A DNA stretch of 64,000 bases, taken from the NCBI RefSeq assembly GCF_024764835.1, contig NZ_JALIGE010000071.1, positions 124,001 through 188,000 on the forward strand, read 5' to 3'. This DNA is from Scandinavium hiltneri (GTDB lineage: Bacteria; Pseudomonadota; Gammaproteobacteria; Enterobacterales; Enterobacteriaceae). The notes under the pieces are model-generated. The model had not been told where the DNA came from. It was given only the letters and a program-made list of their open reading frames with translations, and made no database searches. This document shows positions 17,990 to 27,733 of this stretch, piece by piece (the stretch's first letter is position 1; each line of letters begins with the position of its first letter). A program made the position numbers and the translations under genes.

Positions 17990-18051
17990 CCGCAGCAACT
18001 CAGTAATTCTATAATTTATTTAAACTTTTCACTAAGATATCTGGAGTTAAT

Positions 18052-18912
18052 ATGCCTTTAGTCAATGGTAGGGTTCTGCTCAATTGTATTCAGGAAAAAA
18101 ATGTGCTTGCTGGTGCATTTAACACGACAAACCTGGAGACAACAATTTCTATTCTTAATGCAATAGAACGATCGGGGTTACCCAATTTTATTCAGATTGC
18201 GCCAACGAATGCACAGCTTTCCGGTTACGATTACATTTATGAAATTGTTAAGCGGCGTGCCGATAAAATGGATGTCCCTGTCAGCCTGCATCTGGATCAT
18301 GGAAAAACACTGGAAGATGTTAAGCTGGCCGTAAGAGCCGGATTTACCTCAGTAATGATCGATGGCGCGGCTTTACCGTTCGAAGAAAATATTGCGTTTA
18401 CTCGGGAAGCTGTCGATTTCTGTAAATCATTTGGAGTACCTGTTGAAGCGGAACTGGGTGCTATTCTGGGTAAAGAAGATGATCATGTTAGCGAGGCTGA
18501 CTGCAAAACTGAACCCGAGAAAGTCCAGCGCTTTGTTGAAGAAACAGGCTGTGACATGCTGGCCGTGTCAATTGGCAATGTCCACGGGCTTGAAGATATC
18601 CCGCGCATTGATATCCCTCTACTACAACGCATTGCATCTGTTAGCCCGGTACCTCTGGTTATCCACGGTGGATCTGGTATTGAAGAAGAGCTTCTTCGGA
18701 GCTTTGTTAATTACAAAGTTGCGAAAGTTAATATTGCGAGTGATTTACGTAAAGCATTTATTACTACTGTCGGTAAGGCCTGGGTAAATAATAACAACGA
18801 AGCTAATTTGGCTCGCGTAATGGCGAATGCAAAACAGGCTGTTGAAGATGACGTTTATTCAAAGATCCAGATGATGAATAAACTTCATCCTGCATTTCGC
18901 AAGGCTTCTTAA
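18052..18912 (+). CDS. Class II (zinc) ketose-bisphosphate aldolase family protein
   Basis: A 286-residue TIM-barrel aldolase of the Fba/GatY/KbaY family. Zinc ligands and catalytic residues are visible in SLHLDHGKTLED, VEAELGAILGKEDD, VSIGNVHGLED and PLVIHGGSGIEEE. It would cleave a ketose mono- or bisphosphate into dihydroxyacetone phosphate and an aldehyde. It is no closer by eye to GatY (55592) than to other family branches, so a different sugar is likely. It lies 62 bp after the kinase and 9 bp before the HPr gene, with a GGAG site before ATG. Confidence 0.87.
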   Translation: MPLVNGRVLLNCIQEKNVLAGAFNTTNLETTISILNAIERSGLPNFIQIAPTNAQLSGYDYIYEIVKRRADKMDVPVSLHLDHGKTLEDVKLAVRAGFTSVMIDGAALPFEENIAFTREAVDFCKSFGVPVEAELGAILGKEDDHVSEADCKTEPEKVQRFVEETGCDMLAVSIGNVHGLEDIPRIDIPLLQRIASVSPVPLVIHGGSGIEEELLRSFVNYKVAKVNIASDLRKAFITTVGKAWVNNNNEANLARVMANAKQAVEDDVYSKIQMMNKLHPAFRKAS

Positions 18913-18921
18913 GGAGAGAAT

Positions 18922-19191
18922 ATGATTAGACAAAAAGTACGCGTTATGAACAGTACTGGATTACATGCCCGGCCAGCCGCAACCTTGGCTAAGATAGTCA
19001 AAAAATATCAGTCATCATTAACACTGGTTAATAATGACAAAGAAATCCCTATCAAAGGAATGATGAGCATCCTGGGGGCTGGGGTAAAGGGGAATACGAT
19101 GATTGATTTAATTTGTGATGGACAGGATGAATTGGCGTTTATGAATGAATTAAAATCCGCCTTTGCTGATGGTTTTGGTGAGTCCGCATAG
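18922..19191 (+). CDS. HPr-family phosphocarrier protein dedicated to the operon
   Basis: An 89-residue HPr paralogue. The phospho-histidine is in STGLHARPAATL (His about 15), and the Ser-46 region is KGMMSILGAGVKG. It would carry phosphate from general enzyme I to the GatA-like EIIA of this operon; no enzyme I is encoded here. AAGGAGAG lies ahead of the ATG. It is the last gene before a perfect hairpin terminator. An operon-specific HPr suggests insulation from, or crosstalk with, the housekeeping PTS. Confidence 0.9.
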   Translation: MIRQKVRVMNSTGLHARPAATLAKIVKKYQSSLTLVNNDKEIPIKGMMSILGAGVKGNTMIDLICDGQDELAFMNELKSAFADGFGESA

Positions 19192-19205
19192 TGTAGTCAC
19201 ATCAA

Positions 19206-19254
19206 GCGATGCATGAAGTTGTTACAACTTCATGCATCGCATATTACCTTTTTG
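19206..19254 (+). terminator. Terminator of the PTS operon
   Basis: A perfect 16-bp stem GCGATGCATGAAGTTG / CAACTTCATGCATCGC with a three-base loop TTA is followed by ATATTACC and five T. It is very stable and lies 14 bp after the HPr stop codon. Confidence 0.85.
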
Positions 19255-19400
19255 AAACCAGATTCTCTTTAGCTTTTAAGAGTGGCGTTTTTTGATAATA
19301 AAACGAATCTTCCTTATTACCGTACTGATATTATAAGTATCCCATCCAAGCGGACCATGAGCTTTTAGATATCTGACCTGCCGCCATGTTCGCACTGTCC

Positions 19401-19452
19401 GCTCCTGGCACACAGCAGACATTCTAACGGGGCAAAATGCCTGCTTTAAGCG
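19401..19452 (+). repeat. 52-bp intergenic element, copy C
   Basis: Most diverged copy of the element at 8080 and 12220, with the same length and orientation (GCTCCTGGCAC at the left end, TTAAGCGAAA at the right). It marks the far side of the accessory block, just before the methyltransferase remnant. Confidence 0.5.
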
Positions 19453-19476
19453 AAACAGCGCCATTCCTAACCGGGT

Positions 19477-19680
19477 TCATTTTAACCATCCTCTGGCATC
19501 ATTTCTTTTCCGCTGTTTCCCTTTACGCCCAATAAGCCATTCTTTACATGCAACACCACCGACATAACCGGTCATGGTCCCTGTTTGCCGATAATTCTGT
19601 GGCATGGAATGAAGAGGGTTATCCGGCGTACCCCCTTTGCTGCAGTCACCGCGCGTATTTCTCGTGAAGCGCGGCGTATT
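19477..19680 (-). pseudogene. Frameshifted, truncated O6-methylguanine-DNA methyltransferase (Ogt/Ada-type) remnant
   Basis: Minus-strand translation gives, in one frame, REIRAVTAAKGVRR then TLFIPCHRIIGKQG, ending at a stop at 19572. The neighbouring frame continues TMTGYVGGVACKEWLIGRKG to a stop at 19477. Joined, these are the C-terminal active-site region of alkyltransferases, with the PCHR acceptor cysteine followed by the TGYxGGxxxKxWLL motif. One frameshift near 19575 separates the halves and the N-terminal two thirds are missing, replaced by a REP pair. It is a gene relic. Nothing else is seen in the remaining gene-free 19192-19790 apart from the listed repeats and terminator. Confidence 0.75.
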
Positions 19681-19711
19681 TTTCTATGTTGCATAACATA
19701 AACAATCACCC

Positions 19712-19791
19712 TTGCCGCACGGTGGTGCTGCGCTTCCCGGGCCTACGATGCACTCTGTTCCAGGCCCGGTAAGCAACGCGCCGCCGGGCGT
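19712..19791. repeat. REP pair (BIME-like)
   Basis: Two inverted REP-like units, ggtgctgcgcttcccgggcc and caggcccggtaagc...gccgccgggcg, end exactly at the lsrG stop codon. Confidence 0.7.
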
Positions 19792-20087
19792 CACACCTCC
19801 GGCAGCAACCCGACAAAACTGCGTTTTTTGCGCGGCTCCGACATCATTTCGTCAAGCTTTTCCACACACGCCAGATAGTGCGGGGTCTGCTTGTGTGCCA
19901 GCACCGCCGCGTCATCCTTATACGCTTCGTAGATATAAAACCGCGTGGCGACGTCCGGGTCCTGCAACACATCAAAGCGCAGATTTCCCGGTTCGGTCAG
20001 CGCCCCTTCGTGGTTGGCGCGAAACACATCGAGAAACTCATCCACCCTTTCCGGTTTGATATTGATCTCCACCAGCGTCACATTCAT
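19791..20087 (-). CDS. lsrG: Autoinducer-2 phosphate isomerase/degrading protein
   Basis: A 98-residue ABM-domain protein matching E. coli LsrG (MNVTLVEINIKPERVDEFL; FYIYEAYKDDAAVLAHKQTPHY). LsrG converts phospho-AI-2 (P-DPD) to 3-hydroxy-2,4-pentadione-5-phosphate, the substrate of LsrF. It overlaps the end of lsrF by 4 bp, the order found in E. coli, but the transporter genes that normally precede lsrF are absent. Confidence 0.93.
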   Translation of the reverse strand: MNVTLVEINIKPERVDEFLDVFRANHEGALTEPGNLRFDVLQDPDVATRFYIYEAYKDDAAVLAHKQTPHYLACVEKLDEMMSEPRKKRSFVGLLPEV

Positions 20088-20971
20088 GGCTGTTCTCCCT
20101 GTTTTTCTTCCTGCCAGAACTGATACGCCTCACGGGCGTTCATGTTCTCATGTACTACTTTTTTCACCGCTTTGAGCATCGCCAGCGGCGCGCTGGACTG
20201 GAAGATATTGCGCCCCATATCCACGCCGGATGCGCCCTGGTCAATCGCTCGCCAGCACATATCCAGCGCGTCGTCTTCGGGCAGCTTTTTGCCGCCCGCA
20301 ATCACAATCGGCACCGGGCAACTGGCGGTGACTTTTTCAAAGCCCTCTTCCACGAAGTACGTTTTGACAAAGGTCGCGCCCATTTCTGCCGCGATTCGGC
20401 TGGCAAGCGAGAAGTAACGCGCGTCACGGGTCATCTCTTTCCCGACGCCGGTGACGGCCAGCACCGGCATCCCGTAACGGTTGCCCGCGTCCACCAGCTT
20501 GATGATATTGCTGATCGACTGATGCTCGTATTCGCTGCCGATATACACCTGTGCCGCCACGGCCGCGACGTTAAGCCGCAGCGCATCTTCCATCGCCACC
20601 GCCACGCACTCGTTCGACAGTTCGCTTAAGATAGAGTTACCGCCAGACGCCCGCAGCACCACCGGTTTGTTGGTCGCCGCAGGCACCTGACTGCGCAAAA
20701 TGCCCCGGGTGCACATCAGCACATCGGTTTCACCAAACAGCGGCGCAATCGACAAATCTATCCGCTCCAGCCCGGTGGTCGGCCCCTGAAAATAGCCGTG
20801 GTCAAACGCCAGCATCACCGTGCGGTTGCTGTGCGGATTAAATATCCGCGCCAGACGCGACTGCATACCCCAATCCAGCGAACCGCAGCCTTTCAGGGCA
20901 TAAACCGTATTCTTCTGCGGACGGTCGAGCCCGAAATCTTTCCCGTCTTTGATATCGTCTAAATCAGCCAT
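20084..20971 (-). CDS. lsrF: 3-hydroxy-5-phosphonooxypentane-2,4-dione thiolase
   Basis: Class I aldolase-like thiolase (295 aa) that ends phospho-AI-2 breakdown by transferring acetyl to CoA and releasing dihydroxyacetone phosphate. It begins MADLDDIKDGKDFGLD, as E. coli LsrF, which sets the start; four residues upstream are in frame. LAFDHGYFQGPTTGLERIDL and VPIVIAGGKKLPEDDAL are diagnostic, and the Schiff-base Lys lies in FVKTYFVEEGF. It is the first gene after a 210-bp divergent gap to lsrK. lsrACDB and lsrR, expected in this place, are missing. Confidence 0.95.
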   Translation of the reverse strand: MADLDDIKDGKDFGLDRPQKNTVYALKGCGSLDWGMQSRLARIFNPHSNRTVMLAFDHGYFQGPTTGLERIDLSIAPLFGETDVLMCTRGILRSQVPAATNKPVVLRASGGNSILSELSNECVAVAMEDALRLNVAAVAAQVYIGSEYEHQSISNIIKLVDAGNRYGMPVLAVTGVGKEMTRDARYFSLASRIAAEMGATFVKTYFVEEGFEKVTASCPVPIVIAGGKKLPEDDALDMCWRAIDQGASGVDMGRNIFQSSAPLAMLKAVKKVVHENMNAREAYQFWQEEKQGEQP

Positions 20972-21181
20972 TTCATCCCCCATCGCTCATCCTGCTCAAA
21001 AGCGTAGACCCCAAATGTGCGCGATGACCCGTACAGGATCACAGTTCTTATGAAGGAAAGCCTTAACAGACTGAAAATCATGAAAGTCCATTTTTGCCTG
21101 CTGGCTCACGCTTTGCTGCCAACAAGGTCAGAGGGATGTTCTAGATTGTTATAAGTGCTCAATTTCAACGAGGCGCACGTC

Positions 21182-22774
21182 ATGAGTTACCTTTTAGCGT
21201 TGGACGCAGGGACCGGCAGCATCCGGGCGGTGATTTTCGACCTGGCGGGCCGTCAGATTGCCGTCGGTCAGGCGGAATGGAAACACCTGAGCGTGGAAAA
21301 CGTCCCCGGCTCGATGGAGTTTGACCTCAACACCAACTGGCAGCTCGCCTGTCAGTGCATCCGTCAGGCACTGGAAAACGCCCACCTGAGCGCCGCCGAT
21401 ATTCAGTCCGTCGCCTGCTGTTCCATGCGCGAAGGGATCGTGCTGTACGACCGCAACGGCGACGCCATTTGGGCCTGTGCCAACGTCGACGCGCGCGCCA
21501 GCCGCGAAGTCTCTGAGCTGAAAGAAATCCACGATTACCGTTTTGAATCCGAAGTGTATGACGTCTCCGGCCAGACGCTGGCGCTTTCCGCGATGCCGCG
21601 CCTGCTGTGGCTCGCCCATCATCGCCCGGATATTTATAGCAATGCCGCCACCATCACCATGATCAGCGACTGGCTGGCGGCGAAGCTTTCCGGCGAGCTG
21701 GCGGTCGATCCGTCTAACGCAGGCACCACCGGGATGCTCGATTTATTCAGCCGCGACTGGCGACCGGCGCTGCTGGACATGGCCGGGCTACGGGCCGACA
21801 TTCTCTCCCCGGTGAAAGAAACTGGCAGCGTGCTGGGGGCCGTCACTAAACAGGCGGCGCAACAGTGCGGCCTGCGCATCGGCACGCCGGTGGTCATGGG
21901 CGGTGGCGACGTTCAACTGGGCTGTTTAGGATTAGGCGTGGTACGCCCCGGCCAAACCGCGATACTCGGCGGTACGTTCTGGCAACAGGTGGTCAATCTG
22001 CCGGAGGTGCGCACCGACCCGGAGATGAATATTCGCGTTAATCCGCACGTGATCCCCGGCATGGTGCAGGCCGAGTCAATTAGCTTTTTCACCGGGCTGA
22101 CGATGCGCTGGTTCCGTGACGCGTTTTGCGCCGAAGAAAAACTGATTGCTGAACGGCTCGGCACCGACACCTACGCCCTGCTGGAAGAGATGGCCAGCCG
22201 CGTACCGGCAGGCTCCCACGGCGTGATGCCGATCTTCTCCGATGCGATGCATTTTAAACAGTGGTATCACGCCGCACCGTCGTTTATTAACCTCTCCATC
22301 GATCCAGAAAAATGCAATAAAGCCACGCTGTTCAGGGCATTAGAAGAAAACGCGGCGATAGTGTCGGCCTGCAACCTGGCGCAGATTTCGCAATTTTCCG
22401 GCGTCACTTTCGACAGCCTGGTCTTCGCGGGCGGCGGCTCTAAAGGCGCGTTGTGGAGCCAGATTTTAAGCGATGTCACCGGGCTGCCAGTGCGTGTGCC
22501 GGAGGTCAAAGAAGCCACCGCGCTGGGCTGCGCGATTGCCGCCGGAACCGGGGCAGGATTGTATCCCGACATGGCGAGCGCGGGCGAAAAGCTGGTCAGC
22601 TGGAGCCGGGTCTTTACCCCGAACCGCGCCCATCGCGAGCTGTACGACGGCATGAAAGAAAAATGGCAGGCGGTGTATGCCGACCAACTGGGCCTGGTCG
22701 ACAGCGGTTTGACCACGTCGATGTGGCAGGCGCCTGGGCTGCAGCACGCTCCCTCTTCCCGCCGCTCACCCTAA
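21182..22774 (+). CDS. lsrK: Autoinducer-2 kinase
   Basis: FGGY kinase (530 aa) that phosphorylates AI-2/DPD in the cytoplasm. Motifs are LALDAGTGSIRAVIFDL at the start, VVMGGGDVQLGCLGLGVV, GTFWQQVVNL, AESISFFTGLTMRWFRDAFC and VFAGGGSKGALWSQIL. Compared with E. coli LsrK the N-terminus is about a dozen residues shorter. The C-terminus is about ten longer because the frame runs into an inverted repeat (QHAPSSRRSP). AI-2 kinase without the Lsr importer or LsrR is unusual; AI-2 would have to enter by another route. Confidence 0.94.
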   Translation: MSYLLALDAGTGSIRAVIFDLAGRQIAVGQAEWKHLSVENVPGSMEFDLNTNWQLACQCIRQALENAHLSAADIQSVACCSMREGIVLYDRNGDAIWACANVDARASREVSELKEIHDYRFESEVYDVSGQTLALSAMPRLLWLAHHRPDIYSNAATITMISDWLAAKLSGELAVDPSNAGTTGMLDLFSRDWRPALLDMAGLRADILSPVKETGSVLGAVTKQAAQQCGLRIGTPVVMGGGDVQLGCLGLGVVRPGQTAILGGTFWQQVVNLPEVRTDPEMNIRVNPHVIPGMVQAESISFFTGLTMRWFRDAFCAEEKLIAERLGTDTYALLEEMASRVPAGSHGVMPIFSDAMHFKQWYHAAPSFINLSIDPEKCNKATLFRALEENAAIVSACNLAQISQFSGVTFDSLVFAGGGSKGALWSQILSDVTGLPVRVPEVKEATALGCAIAAGTGAGLYPDMASAGEKLVSWSRVFTPNRAHRELYDGMKEKWQAVYADQLGLVDSGLTTSMWQAPGLQHAPSSRRSP

Positions 22775-22795
22775 GGGACAGCTGCGGGAGAGGGG
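22751..22795. repeat. Inverted repeat overlapping the lsrK 3' end
   Basis: CCCTCTTCCCGC (22751-22762) pairs imperfectly with GCGGGAGAGGGG (22784-22795), a purine-rich intergenic repeat type common in enterobacteria. Its left arm codes for the extra C-terminal residues of LsrK and it may terminate lsrK transcription. Confidence 0.55.
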
Positions 22796-22894
22796 TAGGG
22801 AGAGGAGTTTCCTCCGAGCCTCTTCCAATCTTTGAATCCCATCACAATCACCGCACTCCCCTTTTCCCTTTTTCCCCACGGGCGCTAAATTAGT

Positions 22895-24963
<2,069 letters not shown>

Positions 24964-24995
24964 GGCAAACAGCTGACATCTTGCCGGTAAAGATG

Positions 24996-25409
24996 TCAGT
25001 CGATAAACATGGCGGGCGAAATGCCAAAACGCTTCGCCAGCTTTTTTGCATGCTCCAGCGTCAATTTTCGTTTGCCGTTGAGTACGCGAGAAACCATCGA
25101 TTTACTGCCAATTTCCGGAAAATCGGAGAGGGTAAGGTTGTGCTGGTTCATCAGCGTATGGAGAACGGCAACGCCAATGGGGATTGACGCAAGCAATGTG
25201 TTGAATTCAGCGTACTCAGGTGCCGTACTCTCATAATCGGTAATATTGCGGCAAACGATATCAAGCAAAGGGTTGGAAGGGTCGTTAAGTAAAAGATACT
25301 CAACAAATTCGATCGCATCATCAAGTTGCTGAGGGTTTTGAATACCCGCCATAAAAGGAGCCGCTGATGTTAACGTCTCTCCAGCTTTCAAAATATCAGC
25401 AATCACCAT
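24996..25409 (-). CDS. higA: HigA antitoxin, Xre-type
   Basis: A 137-residue antitoxin that neutralises HigB and represses its own operon. The C-terminal helix-turn-helix is LSDFPEIGSKSMVSRVLNGKRKLTLEHAKKLAKRF (last ~45 residues), nearly identical to E. coli HigA (YgjM). The gene follows higB and overlaps it by 7 bp, the reversed toxin-first order typical of hig loci. A palindromic operator lies upstream of higB. Confidence 0.94.
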   Translation of the reverse strand: MVIADILKAGETLTSAAPFMAGIQNPQQLDDAIEFVEYLLLNDPSNPLLDIVCRNITDYESTAPEYAEFNTLLASIPIGVAVLHTLMNQHNLTLSDFPEIGSKSMVSRVLNGKRKLTLEHAKKLAKRFGISPAMFID

Positions 25410-25723
25410 GAGTGTTTCCCCTTAATACGCCAGTTAGCAGTGAACATATCGTATTCTTTGTGGCTAAAAATATGCCTGATGTAAAATTTCTGACTGTCAA
25501 AAAATATCATGGCTATAAGTCGAAGACCGTTGTGTCCAATGTCTACCACATAGTGTTTATCCAGATACTTGAAGTTATCCAGTGAAGGAACCTGGGCTCT
25601 TAGGGCTTCAGGTGTCTTAAAGTAGCCTTTGGCAATCGTTAACCCCAGCGCCGCCAGTTCAATTTTATGCTCCGGAAATTTACCTGCCGCATCCTTTAAC
25701 GCTTTTTGTGCAATCACGTGCAT
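25403..25723 (-). CDS. higB: HigB mRNA interferase toxin
   Basis: A 106-residue RelE-fold toxin like E. coli HigB (YgjN), which cleaves mRNA on translating ribosomes. Characteristic segments are MHVIAQKALKDAAGKFPEHK, FKYLDKHYVVDIGHNGLRLIAMIFF and FYIRHIFSHKEYD, where the conserved His/Lys/Tyr of the active site lie. It is the first gene of the pair. Intact, so the system looks functional. Confidence 0.94.
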   Translation of the reverse strand: MHVIAQKALKDAAGKFPEHKIELAALGLTIAKGYFKTPEALRAQVPSLDNFKYLDKHYVVDIGHNGLRLIAMIFFDSQKFYIRHIFSHKEYDMFTANWRIKGKHSW

Positions 25724-25767
25724 TCTTCATCACATCCATTGACGAATTGAGGAAAGAGTAACCACAA

Positions 25768-25784
25768 GTTGCCAATATGGCAAC
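25768..25784 (-). promoter_or_regulatory. HigA operator palindrome
   Basis: GTTGCCAATATGGCAAC has 8-base arms (GTTGCCAT/A-type) and is palindromic apart from the centre. It lies 45-60 bp upstream of the higB start, the expected site for HigA/HigBA autorepression. Confidence 0.7.
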
Positions 25785-25892
25785 ACACGGCATCATAAAA
25801 GATGCGCCTAACGTAAACCTGCGGAATGAATGGCGACTAGCGAATTTGCAGAAAGTAGCGGGGGAATTTGAGATTTTGCGAGAGTGCTTTAG

Positions 25893-25922
25893 GAAAAACC
25901 CGACAGCCATGCGGCTATCGGG
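25893..25922 (-). terminator. rlmG terminator
   Basis: On the minus strand CCCGATAGCC-GCAT-GGCTGTCGGG (one mismatch) is followed by TTTTT, just downstream of the rlmG stop. Confidence 0.8.
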
Positions 25923-25939
25923 CTATGGGTGTGTCGCGT

Positions 25940-27076
25940 CTAGCGATTACGCCCTAATTTCACCGCTTTAAGGATCACAAACTTCTGATTGGTGGCGATG
26001 GTGGTGCAGTTGCCAAAAATCTTCTTCAGTTTATGGAAATAGTCGAGGTGGCGGTTAGCCACAATCACCAGCTCGCCGTTGATCTTCAGACAACGACGCG
26101 CGTGGTGGAACATTTCCCAGGCGATGTTATCAGTCAGCGCGTGCTGCTGATGGAACGGCGGGTTGCACAGTATTGCGTTGAAGCGGAACGGCTCGACGCC
26201 CGACAGCGCGTTGTTGATCATGAACTCGCAGCGGTCCAGCGCTTCCGGCATGTTGCTTTCAACGTTCAGTCGGCTTGAAGAGACGGCCATCGGCGATTCA
26301 TCAACAAACACCACGTTTGCCAGCGGATTACGCTCCAGCAGGCTTAGGCCGACCACGCCGTTACCGCAGCCGAGGTCGACGATTTCGCCTTCCAGATCTT
26401 TCGGCAAATGCTCCATAAAGAAGCGCGCGCCGATGTCCAGCCCGGTACGGGAGAAGACGTTCGCGTGGTTATGAATGGTCCAGTTGGTGCCTTCCAGCGG
26501 CCAGCTGAGTACCTGCGGGACGTCCACCAGCGCTGGCGCGCTGAAGGTGCAGTTAATCAGACGTGCTTTTTTCCACGCCAGGGTGGTGGTGGTCGGGCCG
26601 AGGATTTTTTCGAACAGCTCCAGCGTGGAGTTGTGTACGTCACGCGCCTTCGCGCCGCCGATAATACGGGTTTCCGGCGTCACCACTTCGCGCAATGCAC
26701 GCAGCTGTTGTTCCAGCAGTGCCAGCGTTTTTGGGATTTTAATCAGCACGACGGCCGGCGCCGGCGGGTATTCCCCGGTGCTGTCGCGGAACGTGACGCT
26801 GTTTTCAGCGATATCGTTGTGATGCAGGTTTTCGCGGGTCGCGAGCTCGCTTAAGTACGAGTCGCCGATGCTGTACGGCTGGTGTGCCGCCAGCGCACAG
26901 GCCAGCGCGCCAAAAGTATCGTTAAAAACGAGAACCGGGCCGCTGATGTCGGTGCCGTCCAACTGTTGCAGCAGGTATTCATCTGCCGCTTCCCACGCTT
27001 GCAGCGGGCTAACGTCGTCCGTTTCCGGGAAACGTTTTAGTGTCAGTGAACGAAAACCGTTGTCTGATTGGCTCAT
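25940..27076 (-). CDS. rlmG: 23S rRNA (guanine-1835-N2)-methyltransferase
   Basis: A 378-residue rRNA methyltransferase (E. coli YgjO/RlmG) modifying G1835 of 23S rRNA. The N-terminal half is a degenerate methyltransferase-like domain. The C-terminal catalytic domain has the SAM loop EIVDLGCGNGVVGLSLL (about residue 235) and the N2-guanine motif ILCNPPFHQQ (about 305). Position and orientation match E. coli, opposite to ygjP. Confidence 0.95.
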   Translation of the reverse strand: MSQSDNGFRSLTLKRFPETDDVSPLQAWEAADEYLLQQLDGTDISGPVLVFNDTFGALACALAAHQPYSIGDSYLSELATRENLHHNDIAENSVTFRDSTGEYPPAPAVVLIKIPKTLALLEQQLRALREVVTPETRIIGGAKARDVHNSTLELFEKILGPTTTTLAWKKARLINCTFSAPALVDVPQVLSWPLEGTNWTIHNHANVFSRTGLDIGARFFMEHLPKDLEGEIVDLGCGNGVVGLSLLERNPLANVVFVDESPMAVSSSRLNVESNMPEALDRCEFMINNALSGVEPFRFNAILCNPPFHQQHALTDNIAWEMFHHARRCLKINGELVIVANRHLDYFHKLKKIFGNCTTIATNQKFVILKAVKLGRNR

Positions 27077-27160
27077 CGGCCCTCCTGGATGGTAAAATTC
27101 GGTGATATCCCCGATTTGGGGGCGTGAGTATACCCCTTTTTTCTACAATTCGAGACAAGC

Positions 27161-27661
27161 ATGAGCGAACTGACGTATTTAAGCGGTTATCCCGAGCATC
27201 TTCTTAGCCAGGTTCGCACCCTTATTGCCGAACAACGCCTCGGCGAAGTACTGGAAAAGCGCTATCCCGACAAGCACGACATCACTAACGATAAGGCGTT
27301 GTGGGAATTCACGCAAAGCCTGAAAAACCGCTATATGCGCAGCGCGCCGCCGATCAATAAAGTGGCCTTCGACAACAAAATTCATGTGCTGAATAACGCC
27401 CTTGGGCTGCACACCGCGATTTCCCGCATTCAGGGCGGCAAGCTCAAAGCCAAAGCGGAGATTCGCGTCGCCACCGTTTTCCGCCAGTCCCCGGAAGCCT
27501 TTTTGCGGATGATAGTGGTTCATGAACTGGCGCATCTGAAAGAAAAAGATCACAACAAAGCGTTCTATCAGCTCTGCTGTCATATGGAGCCGCAGTACCA
27601 CCAGCTGGAGTTTGATACCCGTCTGTGGCTGACCCAACTTTCGCTGCCGGGTTCTGCGTAA
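27161..27661 (+). CDS. ygjP: YgjP family putative metal-dependent hydrolase
   Basis: A 166-residue DUF45-type protein. The zinc-hydrolase signature HExxH plus third ligand is VVHELAHLKEKDHNKAF (about residues 122-138), followed by the conserved CCHMEPQYHQLEFDTRLWL. It lacks a signal peptide, so it is cytoplasmic. Close to E. coli YgjP, whose exact role I do not state with confidence. It is divergent from rlmG. Confidence 0.92.
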   Translation: MSELTYLSGYPEHLLSQVRTLIAEQRLGEVLEKRYPDKHDITNDKALWEFTQSLKNRYMRSAPPINKVAFDNKIHVLNNALGLHTAISRIQGGKLKAKAEIRVATVFRQSPEAFLRMIVVHELAHLKEKDHNKAFYQLCCHMEPQYHQLEFDTRLWLTQLSLPGSA

Positions 27662-27733
27662 GCGCGCACTGGTTTTGTCATCATGGCGTGCTAAAGTGGC
27701 AAAAGGCCCCTTTTTCGGAGTACGTCAATTCTC

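Noticed and set aside
19276..19464. Minus-strand frame of 62 codons
   Set aside because: It crosses repeat copy C, has no ribosome-binding site and no recognisable sequence.
20972..21181. Possible remnant of lsrR or lsrA between lsrF and lsrK
   Set aside because: The 210-bp gap translated in all frames shows no stretch I can relate to LsrR, LsrA or LsrB.
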